Shown here piece after piece: positions 44,170-52,950 of a DNA stretch of 64,000 nt. The first letter of the stretch is position 1; the number at the start of each line of letters is the position of its first letter. Both the position numbers and the translations under genes were made by a program. The notes below the pieces were generated by a model that saw only the letters and a program-made list of their open reading frames with translations, searched no databases and was not told where the DNA came from. Source of the stretch: JAIBJN01 sp963699495 (GTDB taxonomy: Bacteria > Actinomycetota > Thermoleophilia > Gaiellales > Gaiellaceae); the NCBI GenBank assembly GCA_963699495.1, contig CAVOUB010000003.1, positions 1 to 64,000 on the forward strand, in the 5' to 3' direction.

Positions 44170-44355
44170 GTCAGGGTCCGGCCGGAAATGCTTCCCTCGA
44201 GGGGGAGCCGGGGCGGCGGTGGGTGCGCTGATCGCCTGTTCGGCAACTACTGAGCACACCCGGCCGCGGACTCGCCGCAGGAGCCCTCGCCCGAGGAGCG
44301 AATGCCGGGAGACAGCGCCCTCTTTCTCAGCATCGATCCGAGCAGCGGAGGCACG

Positions 44356-45092
44356 ATGAGCACACAGGGACGCCCACCCAACGACCCGACGCCCGCCTCG
44401 CGGTATCCACCGGGCTCGCCCGAGCGCGGGCTCGAGGAGCGGCTGGCGGAGGAGGAACGACGGATCGGGGCGAATCGCCAGCTTGCCGTGGCCGCGCTCG
44501 CGCTGGCCGTGCTCCTCGTCGTCGCAGTCGTCGCCCTCGTGGTCGCGCTCGTGCTCTGAACCGCGACGTCGAAGCGGCGTCGACGGCGAGGCCTGCGGAC
44601 GACAGCGTCGGGACGAGTGCACTCCAGGACGGAGCGGTGACCGCTGAGAAGCTAGCGGCAGGTGCGGTCACGGCGGACGCCCTCACCGACGGTGCGGTCA
44701 CGGACGTGAAAGTGGCGCCTGACTCGCTCACTGGGGCGAGCATCGACGAATCGACGCTGGGACAAGTCCCCTCGGCCAAGAGCGCGAAGAACGCGGGCAA
44801 GCTCGGAGGCGTGGCAGCAGCGGCCTACCTGTCCGGCGTGACGCTGGTGCAGGCCCAGAGCGACTCGAACACCGACGAGGCGAAGGGGCCCGTCACGGCG
44901 TCCTGTCCGGCCGACACGATCGTGATCGGAGGCGGCGCGTCTCTGGAGGGAACGACGAGCGGCGTCGCGATCGTCGAGAGCGCTCCTGCCGACGGACAGA
45001 CGGGGTGGACGGCGCGGGCGCAAGCGTTCGTCCCCACCACCACTGCCTGGCGGCTCGTCGTGACTGCGATCTGCGCGACAGGGGGGAGCTGA
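44356..45092 (+). pseudogene. Single-helix surface protein with GAVT-type repeats, one frame break
   Basis: The ATG at 44356 (site GGAGG) opens a 67-aa frame: polar Pro-rich start, acidic segment, then one transmembrane helix (LAVAALALAVLLVVAVVALVVALVL) and a stop at 44557-44559. Shifting one base back at the stop continues without interruption for another ~178 residues. These carry short repeats (LQDGAVTAEKLAAGAVTADALTDGAVTD) and a C-terminal beta-rich domain with two cysteines (TASCPADT, TAICATGG). This suggests one anchored extracellular protein split by a single indel or a programmed shift. GAVT/GSLT repeats are common in Thermoleophilia surface proteins. Confidence 0.55.
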
Positions 45093-45094
45093 GC

Positions 45095-45595
45095 TCAGGC
45101 GCTCCGCTTGCCTCGCGCCGCGCGCCGCGGCCCCCGTCCTTTCGGCGCCTCGAAGTGCTCGACGGCAACATCGCTCCCCGGGAAGAAGAGGCTCTCGGCC
45201 CCCGTGTCCCAGCGGACGCGGAAAGGCGGCCCTCCCTCGGGCCCGAGGACCTCGAGGATCTCGGCGTCTGGCCGCGGCTCGCCGAGGTGATGGGAGCTAA
45301 TCACGAGCCGGTCGCCCGGCGCCGCCCTCGGGCCGGTCGGCGCCGACGGGCGAGGTGCCGGGGCCTTCTTCGCGCGGCGCCCGACCTTCTCGGGAGGCCG
45401 CTTCGGCGCCTTCCCGCCCGATAGTGAGACGGAGGCGTCGCTTCCCGGGTAGACGATCGTTTCCCGGCCGTCTTCCCACCGCACGCGATAGCGGACGCGA
45501 TCCGGCGTTCCGAGAACCTCGACGATCTCGCCGAGACGCCGGCGGCCGCCCACCGCGTGGGAGTCGACCCAGATCCGGTCTCGCGGCACCGTCAC
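45095..45595 (-). CDS. Tandem DUF1918 protein
   Basis: A 166-aa protein with two DUF1918 modules. The first has DRIWVDSHAVGGRRRLGEIVEVLG...YRVRWEDGRETIVYPGSDA. The second has DRLVISSHHLGEPRPDAEILEVLG...FRVRWDTGAESLFFPGSDV. They are joined by a basic Pro/Ala/Lys linker. The SH3-like barrels usually come singly in actinobacteria; function unknown. GTG at 45595 is chosen for its GGAAGGGG site and its overlap (GTGA) with the CBS gene stop. Basic tail may contact nucleic acid. Confidence 0.75.
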   Translation of the reverse strand: MTVPRDRIWVDSHAVGGRRRLGEIVEVLGTPDRVRYRVRWEDGRETIVYPGSDASVSLSGGKAPKRPPEKVGRRAKKAPAPRPSAPTGPRAAPGDRLVISSHHLGEPRPDAEILEVLGPEGGPPFRVRWDTGAESLFFPGSDVAVEHFEAPKGRGPRRAARGKRSA

Positions 45596-46251
45596 GACTC
45601 GTCCCCTTCCGCCCATTCGGACGCGGCGACCTGCGAGCAGTCGACCGAGACGACGCCGGGAACATGTCGAACTGCGGTCTCGAGCAGGGCGATTGCCTCT
45701 GCGCTCGCCGCCTCGCCCCGGATCGTCTCCTGCCCGCCGCGGACGTCGATCTCGAGGTCGTCAGGCGAGAGCGAGAGCCGCCGGGCGGCGAGGTCGGTGC
45801 GAAGCTCCTCCCAGATCTCCCCGTCGGGCCGGACGAATGCGCGCACCAGGTCCGCGCGCGTGACGATCCCGGCGAGGCGGCCGTCTGCCACGACCGGCAG
45901 GCGGTTCACGCCGGCGTCGAGCATGACGCGGGCCGCGTCGCTGATCGGGCGGTCCGGCTCGATCGTCAGGGCGGGCTCGGTCATCGCCTCGTAGGCGGTG
46001 GTCGCGTTCCGGCGACGCTCGTCCGCCGTCTCGCGCCCCGAGAGCCTGGCGAACAGGTCGCCCATCACCGGCCTCGTCACGCCCTTGACGATGATGTCCG
46101 ACTCGGAGACGACGCCGATCACTCGGTGCTCCGCGTCGACGACGGGCACGCCGGAGATGCTGCGCTCCACCAGAAGCTCGGCCACCTGCTTCAGGGTGGC
46201 GTTCGGCCCCACGTAGGCGACGTCGACGGTCATCACGTCTCGGACGGTCAC
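45592..46251 (-). CDS. CBS-pair protein with C-terminal BON domain
   Basis: A 219-aa protein. Two CBS motifs (MTVRDVMTVDVAYVGPNATLKQVAELLVERSISGVPVVD and EAMTEPALTIEPDRPISDAARVMLDAGVNRLPVV) are followed by a BON segment (ELRTDLAARRLSLSPDDLEIDVRGGQETIRGEA...GVVSVDC). CBS pairs bind adenine nucleotides and sense energy or stress. The BON domain can bind lipid or act as an adaptor. CBS-BON proteins often accompany stress genes. Overlaps genes on both sides. Confidence 0.85.
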   Translation of the reverse strand: MTVRDVMTVDVAYVGPNATLKQVAELLVERSISGVPVVDAEHRVIGVVSESDIIVKGVTRPVMGDLFARLSGRETADERRRNATTAYEAMTEPALTIEPDRPISDAARVMLDAGVNRLPVVADGRLAGIVTRADLVRAFVRPDGEIWEELRTDLAARRLSLSPDDLEIDVRGGQETIRGEAASAEAIALLETAVRHVPGVVSVDCSQVAASEWAEGDES

Positions 46252-46562
46252 AGGCCGGCCTCCTCACGCGTCCAGTAGTACGTCTCGCGGGCGACGCGCG
46301 GTGGCGCCGCGAGCAGCGGGCGCCACGCCTCCACCGCCTCGGCAATGCCTGGGTGGAGGGCGTCTCCGAGCAGATCGTCAACCTCCCACTCGACGTCGGC
46401 GGCGCCCTCGAAGACGAAGACGATCTCGTCGTCCGACGCGTAGACGCCGTGGCGCGTGAAGCCCGTGAGATCCGGGTCGAACGGAGGGCCGGACGCGAGC
46501 AATTCCCGGGCATGCTTCCGCGCATCGGGCGCCAGCGGAGCGACGATGACGAGGCGGCGCAT
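46248..46562 (-). CDS. Conserved hypothetical 104-aa protein
   Basis: A small soluble alpha/beta protein (RRLVIVAPLAPDARKHARELL...DEIVFVFEGADVEW-like strand...YYWTREEAGL) of ferredoxin-like appearance with a Trp/Glu/Asp-rich middle. No family recognised. ATG at 46562. Stop overlaps the CBS-BON gene and its start overlaps the stop of the next upstream small gene, so it is the middle of a four-gene operon. Confidence 0.6.
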   Translation of the reverse strand: MRRLVIVAPLAPDARKHARELLASGPPFDPDLTGFTRHGVYASDDEIVFVFEGAADVEWEVDDLLGDALHPGIAEAVEAWRPLLAAPPRVARETYYWTREEAGL

Positions 46563-46765
46563 CAGCCGACGTGAGCAGCCGGCTCGTCGAGCCGAACGCC
46601 GGCGCGCTCGAGCTGCTCGACCATCCGGAGGTGGTCCTCCTCGAGGATGCGCGCGACGCTGTGGGCGAACGCGTGGATCGTCGGCGCCTCGCCCTCGGAG
46701 CGCATCGCGCGGATCAGCTCCTCCTGGAGCCGCTCGCGGATCTCCTGCTCGCTCAGTCCCAACAT
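46562..46765 (-). CDS. Small helical hypothetical protein
   Basis: A 67-aa all-helical protein (LSEQEIRERLQEELIRAMRSEGEAPTIHAFAHSVARILEEDH). Presumably first gene of the operon that continues with the 104-aa protein, CBS-BON and DUF1918. Function unknown; HxxH-type His residues (IHAFAH) are visible but may be structural. Confidence 0.6.
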   Translation of the reverse strand: MLGLSEQEIRERLQEELIRAMRSEGEAPTIHAFAHSVARILEEDHLRMVEQLERAGVRLDEPAAHVG

Positions 46766-46950
46766 TTCGGCTAGGCGGGGTTCCCCGTGCCCGCGGCCTT
46801 CGTGGTCGGCGCTCCCGCGTACGCCGGCTTCGTCGACGGGACCGGTCTGCGCGCCCGTATCGAGGCCCGCACCGCAGAGATCGACGTCGACGACCCCGCC
46901 GCGCTCGCTGGGAAGGGTTGCTCGGCGTTGTCCGCGAGTAGACTCGCCGC

Positions 46951-47379
46951 GTGCAGGTGGCCGTCCTGAACGGCGTCAATCTCGACGTCCTCGAGGCGCG
47001 CGATCCTGAGCTCTACGGCGGCATGGGCCTTGGTGAGCTCGAGACGCGCATCTACCAGTGGGCCCGTGAGCTCGGCTGCACCGCCCGCTGCTTCCAGACG
47101 AACCACGAGGGCCAGTACGTCGAGTGGTGCCACGACGCGCGCGGCTGGGCCGGAGGGCTGATCGTCAACCCGGGCGCGTGGTCGCACTACAGCTACGCGA
47201 TCAGGGACGCGCTCGAGCTCTGCTCGGTACCGGTCGTCGAGGTGCACCTCTCGAACATCGAGGAGCGCGAGGAGTGGCGCCGGCACTCGGTCATCGCCGA
47301 CGTGGTCGCGCACCGGATCATCGGCAAGGGGCCGGAGGGGTACCGGGAGGCGCTCGCCTACATCAAGGAGCAAGCGTGA
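46951..47379 (+). CDS. aroQ: 3-dehydroquinate dehydratase, type II
   Basis: A 142-aa type II enzyme, third step of the shikimate pathway. Start VAVLNGVNLDVLEARDPELYGG has the flexible-loop region with an unusual EARDP in place of the usual LGxRxP. FQTNHEGQ, the AGGLIVNPGAWSHYSYAIRDAL active-site stretch with His, and VEVHLSN are all present. GTG at 46951. Overlaps the following aminopeptidase (GTGA). In mycobacteria aroQ follows aroB directly, whereas here 5.4 kb separates them. Confidence 0.9.
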   Translation: MQVAVLNGVNLDVLEARDPELYGGMGLGELETRIYQWARELGCTARCFQTNHEGQYVEWCHDARGWAGGLIVNPGAWSHYSYAIRDALELCSVPVVEVHLSNIEEREEWRRHSVIADVVAHRIIGKGPEGYREALAYIKEQA

Positions 47380-48434
47380 GCGAACGCGTCGAGCGGCTGC
47401 GCGCCGCGCTGGAGGGACTGGGGGCGGCAAGCTTCCTCGTGACGAGGCCCGTCAACCTCCGCTACCTCACGGGCTTCGACAGCTCGAACGCTGCGCTCGT
47501 CGTCGGCCGCGACCGCCTCGTCGTCGCCACCGACGGCCGCTATCTCGAAGCCGCCAAGGGGCTGGAGGGCGCCGAGGTCGTGCTGGCCGAGCGTGACCTG
47601 CTCGGCTGGATCGGCGCTCGCCTCGGAGAGCTCGCCGAGGCGCCGGTGGCATTCGAGGCCGACCAGGTCACGGTGGCGGGCTTCGACTCGCTCGCGCAGG
47701 ACGGCACCGAGCTCGTGCCGACCACCGGCGTCGTCAGCGGGCTCCGGGCGGTCAAGGACGAAGCCGAGCTCGAGGCGATCAGGCGCGCGGCCCGGGTCAC
47801 GGACGCCGCGTACGAGCGGCTCGCGCGCCAGGAGCTCGTCGGCCGGAGCGAGGCCGAGGTCGCGTGGTGGATGGAGCAGGCGCTGCGGGAGGAGGGCGCG
47901 GAAGGGCTTGCGTTCCCGGTGATCGTCGGCTCCGGCCCGAACGCGGCGCTGCCGCATCACCACCCCGGCCGGCGGAGGATCGGGCCGGGGGAGACGGTGA
48001 TCGTCGACGCAGGCGCTCAGGTCGGCGGCTACTGCGCCGACTGCACGCGGACGTTCGCCACCGGCCCGCTTCCGGACGCCCTCCAGCGCGCCTACGCTCT
48101 GTGCCGCTCGGCCCAGGAGCACTCGCTCATGGCCGTCCGCTCAGGCGCAACCGGCGCCGAGCTCGACGCGATCGCGCGCGCCGAGATCGAGGAATCCGGC
48201 TTGGCGCCGGTGCTCCACGGGCTCGGCCACGGTGTCGGCCTCGAGGTCCACGAGCAGCCGGTCCTGCGGCCGGCGTCCACGGACCGGCTCGTCGCCCGGA
48301 ACGTCGTCACGGTCGAGCCGGGCGTCTACCTCGCCGGCGAGGGCGGCGTCCGCATCGAAGACCTGGTGGTCGTGGGCGAGAGCGGGCCGGAGGTTCTCTC
48401 CAGCTTCACCAAGGACCTGCTGACGCTCAATTGA
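47376..48434 (+). CDS. pepQ: Xaa-Pro aminopeptidase/dipeptidase (M24)
   Basis: A 352-aa M24 metallopeptidase. N-terminal creatinase-like domain (VNLRYLTGFDSSNAALVV). The catalytic pita-bread domain has metal ligands in VDAGAQVGGYCADCTRTFATG (two Asp), HGLGHGVGLEVHEQP (His) and TVEPGVYLAGEGGVRIEDLV (two Glu). It removes residues before proline. Lies between aroQ and efp as in many actinobacteria. GTG at 47376. Confidence 0.9.
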   Translation: MSERVERLRAALEGLGAASFLVTRPVNLRYLTGFDSSNAALVVGRDRLVVATDGRYLEAAKGLEGAEVVLAERDLLGWIGARLGELAEAPVAFEADQVTVAGFDSLAQDGTELVPTTGVVSGLRAVKDEAELEAIRRAARVTDAAYERLARQELVGRSEAEVAWWMEQALREEGAEGLAFPVIVGSGPNAALPHHHPGRRRIGPGETVIVDAGAQVGGYCADCTRTFATGPLPDALQRAYALCRSAQEHSLMAVRSGATGAELDAIARAEIEESGLAPVLHGLGHGVGLEVHEQPVLRPASTDRLVARNVVTVEPGVYLAGEGGVRIEDLVVVGESGPEVLSSFTKDLLTLN

Positions 48435-48489
48435 GTGCCCCGCCGGGCGATGGGCGGCATCACCCGGCGGGACACTAAACTGTCCCGCC

Positions 48490-49056
48490 GTGGCCGAGAC
48501 GGTCTCCACCAACCAGTTCAAGAACGGCATGCACGTCGAGCTGGACGGGCAGGTCTGGCGCATCGTCGAGTTCCAGCACGTCAAGCCTGGGAAGGGCGGC
48601 GCCTTCGTGCGCACGAAGCTGAAGAGCATCGGCACGGGCGCGGTCGTCGACAAGACCTTCCGCGCCGGCGAGAAGATGCCGCGCATCCGCACGGAGACGA
48701 AGAACGTCCAGTACCTCTACGACGCCGGCGACGACGTCGTCTTCATGGACGAGGAGACCTTCGAGCAGCTGACCCTGCCGCGCGGGGACGTCGAGGAGGA
48801 GCTCGACTTCCTGCAGCCGTCGTCCACGGTGCAGCTCCTCGTCGTCGACGGAAGCCCGGCGGGCGTGCAGTTGCCCGCGTCCGTCGAGCTGGGGGTGACC
48901 GAGACCGAGCCCGGCGTCCGCGGCGACACCGTCTCGAACGTCACGAAGCCGGCGACGCTGGAGACGGGCGCCGTCGTGCAGGTCCCGCTTTTCGTCAACG
49001 TCGGCGATCGCATCAAGGTCGACACGCGCGAGCGCCGCTACATCTCACGGGCCTAG
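48490..49056 (+). CDS. efp: Elongation factor P
   Basis: A 188-aa three-barrel protein that relieves ribosome stalling at polyproline. Start TVSTNQFKNGMHVELDG. Loop HVKPGKGGAFVRTKL carries the functional Lys in KPGKG. The C-terminal barrel is TVSNVTKPATLETGAVVQVPLFVNVGDRIKVDTR. GTG at 48490. Its neighbour genes encode several Pro-rich tracts elsewhere in the window, so it has obvious clients. Confidence 0.97.
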   Translation: MAETVSTNQFKNGMHVELDGQVWRIVEFQHVKPGKGGAFVRTKLKSIGTGAVVDKTFRAGEKMPRIRTETKNVQYLYDAGDDVVFMDEETFEQLTLPRGDVEEELDFLQPSSTVQLLVVDGSPAGVQLPASVELGVTETEPGVRGDTVSNVTKPATLETGAVVQVPLFVNVGDRIKVDTRERRYISRA

Positions 49057-49067
49057 GGGCACTGGCT

Positions 49068-50882
49068 GTGCCGCAACTCGTCGACACGACGATCCGGCTC
49101 CTCTCGCAGGAGCCGCTTGCCGACCGCGTCTCCGCGGCGGGGCTCTACGAGCTGGCCGCCGAGCTCGACAAGGCCGGGTTCGCCTGCCTGGAGATCTCCG
49201 GCGGCGGCTGCTTCGACAGTGCCGTCAGACGGGGAGTCGAGAGCCCGTGGGAGCGGATCCGCTCGGTTCGCGCGCGCTGCTCGACTCCGCTGGGAATGGC
49301 GCTTCGCGGGCGCTTTCTCGTCGGATCCCGCCCGGTCTCGGGCGATCTTGTGCGCCGCTTCGTCGCGAGCGCAGCCGGGAGCGGGATCGACGTCTTCCGC
49401 CTCCACGACCCGCTCAACGACCTCACGAACCTGCGCGAGGCCGCCGACGCGATCCGCAACGCCGGCAAGGAGCTCTCCGTCGGCCTGGTGCACAGCCCGG
49501 GCCCGACGGGGGAGACGGAGGTGCTGCTGGAGCGCGCCCACCAGCTCACCGACCTGGGTGCCTCGCGCGTGCTGATCCACGACCCCGCCAGCTCGCTGGA
49601 CCCGGCCAAGGCCCGCGAGCTTGTCGAGCGCGTGAAGGAGGCGAGCGGCCTGCCCGTCGGCCTCCACTGCCAGGGCGCCGGGGGCGTGGGGCTCGCGGCG
49701 GCGATCGAGGCGGTGCGGGCCGGTGCCGAGCTGATCGCGGTCGCGTTGTACCCGATCGCGCTCTCGCTCCACCGGGTCTCCGCGGAGGCCCTGACCCAGT
49801 CGCTCGCCGGCGTGGGGCTCGACACCGGTGTCGATCTCGAACGGCTCTGGCGCGGGTCGGAGCTCGTGGACGAGGCGCTCGGCGACGAGCCGGTGCCGCC
49901 GCTCTCGCCTCGCGTGGCCGTGCGGGCCGCCGAGTACGCGCTTCCGGCCGGCCTCGTCGCGGAGCTCGACGCGCGCCTGCGCGACCATGGATCGGCCGAC
50001 CGGCTCGACGAGGTCCTCGGGGAGCTGACCACGATCCGCCGCGAGTGCGGCTGGCCGCCGCTTGCCTCCCCGATCGGGCAGATCCTGGGCTCGCAGGCGC
50101 TTCTGCATGTCCTCTCCGCGCAGCGCTGGCGCTTCGTCGTCGACGAGCTCCGAGACCTCGTGGAGGGTCGCTACGGGACGCCTCCGGCCGAGGTCGACCC
50201 GACTGTCCGGCGAGCCGTGGAGCTGCTGGGTGAAGGCGTCGACGAGGCCGAGGAGCCGCCGGAGGCACTCGAGGAGCTGCGGGCGGACGCCCAGGGCCTG
50301 GCGGCGAGCGAGGAGGAGCTCCTCCTTCTGGGGCTGTACGGCGAGGACGCCGAGCCGCTCTTGCGCTCCGTCCGCTCGCGCGGCCGTCGAGACGAGTCCG
50401 AGACGGCCGGGCTGGCCCCGGGGGAGGCCGAGCGGCTCCGCGAGATCATCAAAGTCGTGCAGGAGTCGGGCATCGGCGAGGTGACGATCGAAGAGGGAGA
50501 GCTGCGCGTCACCGTGCGGCGGAGCGACGAGCGCGGCGAGGTCCCCGTCCCGGCGGGGCCGCTCAGCGCCCCCGTCCACGAGGAGCCGGAGGGGACGACG
50601 GATCCGCCCCGGAACGACGTCATCCGGGTCGAGTCGCCCATGGTGGGCACGTTCTACCGGGCGCCCCAGCCCGGCGCGCCGGCGTTCGTGGAGGAGGGCG
50701 ACACGGTCGAGCTCGGACAGACGCTCTGCATTCTCGAGGCGATGAAGCTCATGAACGAGGTCAAGTCCGAGTCGGAGGGCGTAGTCCGGCGCATCTGCGT
50801 CGAGAATGCCGCCCCCGTGCAGTACGGCGACCTCCTCTTCGAGCTCGAGCCGCTGAACGGACGACCGCTCGACGCACTCTAG
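49068..50882 (+). CDS. Biotin carboxyl carrier protein fused to an inactive-looking carboxyltransferase (OadA-like) domain
   Basis: A 604-aa protein. Residues ~1-440 align along their length with OadA/pyruvate carboxylase carboxyltransferase (CLEISGGGCFDSAV, GIDVFRLHDPLND, SADRLDEVLGEL, GQILGSQALLHVL). Yet the catalytic residues differ. The metal Asp of TLRDxxQS is Leu11 (TIRLLSQ). The carboxylated Lys is His171 (VLIHDPASSLDP). The HxH metal pair is His200-Cys-Gln202. After a linker, residues ~520-604 are an AccB-type biotinyl domain (SPMVGTFYR, EAMKLMNE with Lys560). GTG at 49068, 11 bp after efp, and accC follows. It probably serves as the ACC BCCP with a scaffolding pseudo-enzyme domain. 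Confidence 0.85.
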   Translation: MPQLVDTTIRLLSQEPLADRVSAAGLYELAAELDKAGFACLEISGGGCFDSAVRRGVESPWERIRSVRARCSTPLGMALRGRFLVGSRPVSGDLVRRFVASAAGSGIDVFRLHDPLNDLTNLREAADAIRNAGKELSVGLVHSPGPTGETEVLLERAHQLTDLGASRVLIHDPASSLDPAKARELVERVKEASGLPVGLHCQGAGGVGLAAAIEAVRAGAELIAVALYPIALSLHRVSAEALTQSLAGVGLDTGVDLERLWRGSELVDEALGDEPVPPLSPRVAVRAAEYALPAGLVAELDARLRDHGSADRLDEVLGELTTIRRECGWPPLASPIGQILGSQALLHVLSAQRWRFVVDELRDLVEGRYGTPPAEVDPTVRRAVELLGEGVDEAEEPPEALEELRADAQGLAASEEELLLLGLYGEDAEPLLRSVRSRGRRDESETAGLAPGEAERLREIIKVVQESGIGEVTIEEGELRVTVRRSDERGEVPVPAGPLSAPVHEEPEGTTDPPRNDVIRVESPMVGTFYRAPQPGAPAFVEEGDTVELGQTLCILEAMKLMNEVKSESEGVVRRICVENAAPVQYGDLLFELEPLNGRPLDAL

Positions 50883-51024
50883 TGGCACTCGGAGCGGTCC
50901 TTAATCCATTGGGGCACCCCTCCCTCCACCCGCTTTCGAGCGTAACGACGAAATGCGCACGCGTGGCGCGCGGATCGTGCCGAGAGGCGCCGCGAATCGT
51001 GACGACCCAGGCACGGCGGCGCCG

Positions 51025-52388
51025 GTGTTCACGCGCGTCCTGATCGCCAACCGGGGCGAGGTGGCCGTCCGGATCGTCCGGGCCTGCCACGAGGTGGGGG
51101 TCGAGGCGGTCGCCGTCTACTCCACCGCCGACCGCGACTCGCTGCACGTCCGTCTGGCCGACGAGGCCGTGCATGTCGGCCCGCCTCCCGCCGCGCAGAG
51201 CTACCTCAACATCCCGTCCCTCGTCGCCGCGGCCACGACCACCGGCTGCGAGGCGGTTCATCCGGGCTGGGGCTTCCTGGCCGAGAACGCGGAGTTCGCA
51301 GCCGCATGTGAGGACAACGACCTCGTCTTCGTCGGCCCACGGCCGGAGTCGATCGAGATCATGGGGGACAAGATCCGCGCGAAGGAGGCGGCCGCCGCCG
51401 CAGGGCTCCCGCTCGTCCCCGGGTCGAACGGAGCGGCGACGCTCGAGCAGGCCCGGCTCTCGCCGCAGACGCCGGCTTTCCGCTCCTGCTGAAGGCGGCG
51501 GCAGGCGGCGGGGGCCGCGGGATGCGCCTGGTCGGCTCGCCGGACGAGCTCGACACCGCCTTCCAGACGGCTGCAGCCGAGGCCGAGGCGGCGTTCTCGG
51601 ACGGATCGCTCTACGTCGAGCGTGCGATCGTCGGTGCCCGCCACGTCGAGATCCAGGTGCTGGGGGACGGCGAGGGACAGGTGCTGACGCTCGGCGAGCG
51701 CGACTGCTCCATCCAGCGCCGGCACCAGAAGCTCGTCGAGGAGGGCCCGTCGCCGGCCGTCTCGCCGGAGCTTCGCGCCCGGATGGAGGACGCCTCGTGC
51801 CGCGCCACCGAGGCTCTTCGCTACCGCGGTGCCGGGACGATCGAGTTCCTCCTCGACGACGAGGGCCACTTCTACTTCATCGAGATGAACACGCGCCTGC
51901 AGGTCGAGCATCCCGTCACCGAGCTGATCACCGGCATCGACCTCGCGCAGGCGCAGCTCAGGATCGCCGCCGGCGAGGGGCTGCCCCGGAGCGGGCGCGC
52001 CGAGCTGCGCGGGCACGCGATCGAGCTGCGCATCAACGCGGAGGACCCCTCGCGCGACTTCATGCCCGCGCCGGGGATCGTGACGCGCTTCCGCCCCCCG
52101 CTCGGCCCCGGGGTCCGGGTCGACACCCATGTCGTCGACGGGTACGTCATCCCGCCCTTCTACGACTCGCTCGTCGCGAAGGTGATCGTCTGGGCCGAGG
52201 ATCGGCCGGCCGCAGTCCGCCGCGCCCGCCGCGCGCTGACAGAATTCGAGCTCGAGGGAGTTCCGACGACGCGAGAGCTGGCGATCGACATCCTGGAGAG
52301 CGAGCCGTTCACGAGCGGGGACTACACCACCGAGTTCATCGCAGAGGCCGGGCCGTCGTTCCGCTCGCTCGCGCCGGAGGTGTCGTGA
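51025..52388 (+). pseudogene. accC: Biotin carboxylase, one frame break
   Basis: Biotin carboxylase of acetyl-CoA carboxylase, ~454 aa if repaired. N-terminal TRVLIANRGEVAVRIVRAC and HPGWGFLAENAEFA. Near 51465 (after LEQAR) the frame shifts by one base and resumes as FPLLLKAAAGGGGRGMRLV. Then HVEIQVLGDGEGQVLTLGERDCSIQRRHQK, FIEMNTRLQVEHPVTE and the C-terminal domain follow. Essential, so a true break would be surprising; a base-call error is likely. GTG at 51025 is chosen because upstream residues lack similarity. Stop overlaps nusB. Confidence 0.85.
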
Positions 52389-52765
52389 CGAGCCGCCACG
52401 CAGCGCGCCGAACGGCCCTCGAGCTCCTCTACCAGTGGGATCTCACCGGACAGCCGCTCGTGAGCCTCCACGGCGGGGAGGTCGACCCGTTCGCCCTCGA
52501 GCTGGCCGAGGGGGTCGCCGCGAGCGCCGAGGAGCTCGACCGCCGCATCACCGCTGCCTCGGATGACTGGCCGGCCGACAGGCTCGGCGTCGTCGAGCGG
52601 AACATCGTCCGCATGGGCCTCTTCGAGCTCGACCGCGGCGACGTACCGGTCGAGGTCGCCATCGACGAGGCCGTCTCCCTCGCCAAGCGCTACGCGAGCG
52701 AGGATGCCGGCCGCCTCGTCAACGGCATTCTCGGGCGGGTCGCACGGGAGGCGAGGCAGACGTGA
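52385..52765 (+). CDS. nusB: Transcription antitermination factor NusB
   Basis: A 126-aa all-helical RNA-binding protein: SRHAARRTALELLYQWDLTG, a middle acidic stretch, and DRLGVVERNIVRMGLFELDRGDVPVEVAIDEAVSLAKRYASEDAGRLVNGILGRV. It joins the rRNA antitermination complex. GTG at 52385 overlaps accC; next gene overlaps its stop. Order efp-accB-accC-nusB is conserved in Gram-positives. Confidence 0.92.
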   Translation: MTSRHAARRTALELLYQWDLTGQPLVSLHGGEVDPFALELAEGVAASAEELDRRITAASDDWPADRLGVVERNIVRMGLFELDRGDVPVEVAIDEAVSLAKRYASEDAGRLVNGILGRVAREARQT

Positions 52766-52950
52766 GCGAGCCCGACGCCGTCGCCCGCCTCCAGGAGCTT
52801 CTCGAAAAGGTCGAGGCCACCCGGGCCGAGCTGGAAGGGGCGGACGATCCGGAGCGGGCCGTGCAGATCCTCCAGGATCTCGCCGACCTCGCCAAGGAGG
52901 TGCAGGCAGAGGTGGAGCGGGCGCGCAGGGAGGCCGATGCATCGGCCTGA
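52762..52950 (+). CDS. Small coiled-coil protein, XseB-like
   Basis: A 62-aa acidic helical protein (ARLQELLEKVEATRAELEGADDPERAVQILQDLADLAKEVQ). Length and the LExxVExLExGxxPLExAL-like pattern recall exonuclease VII small subunit. There is no xseA next door, so the assignment is tentative. GTG at 52762; overlaps both nusB and the prenyl synthase gene. Confidence 0.5.
   Translation: MSEPDAVARLQELLEKVEATRAELEGADDPERAVQILQDLADLAKEVQAEVERARREADASA

Noticed and set aside
46787..46969. 60-aa plus-strand ORF upstream of aroQ
   Set aside because: Overlaps the aroQ start, has no ribosome site and no similarity; likely noncoding.
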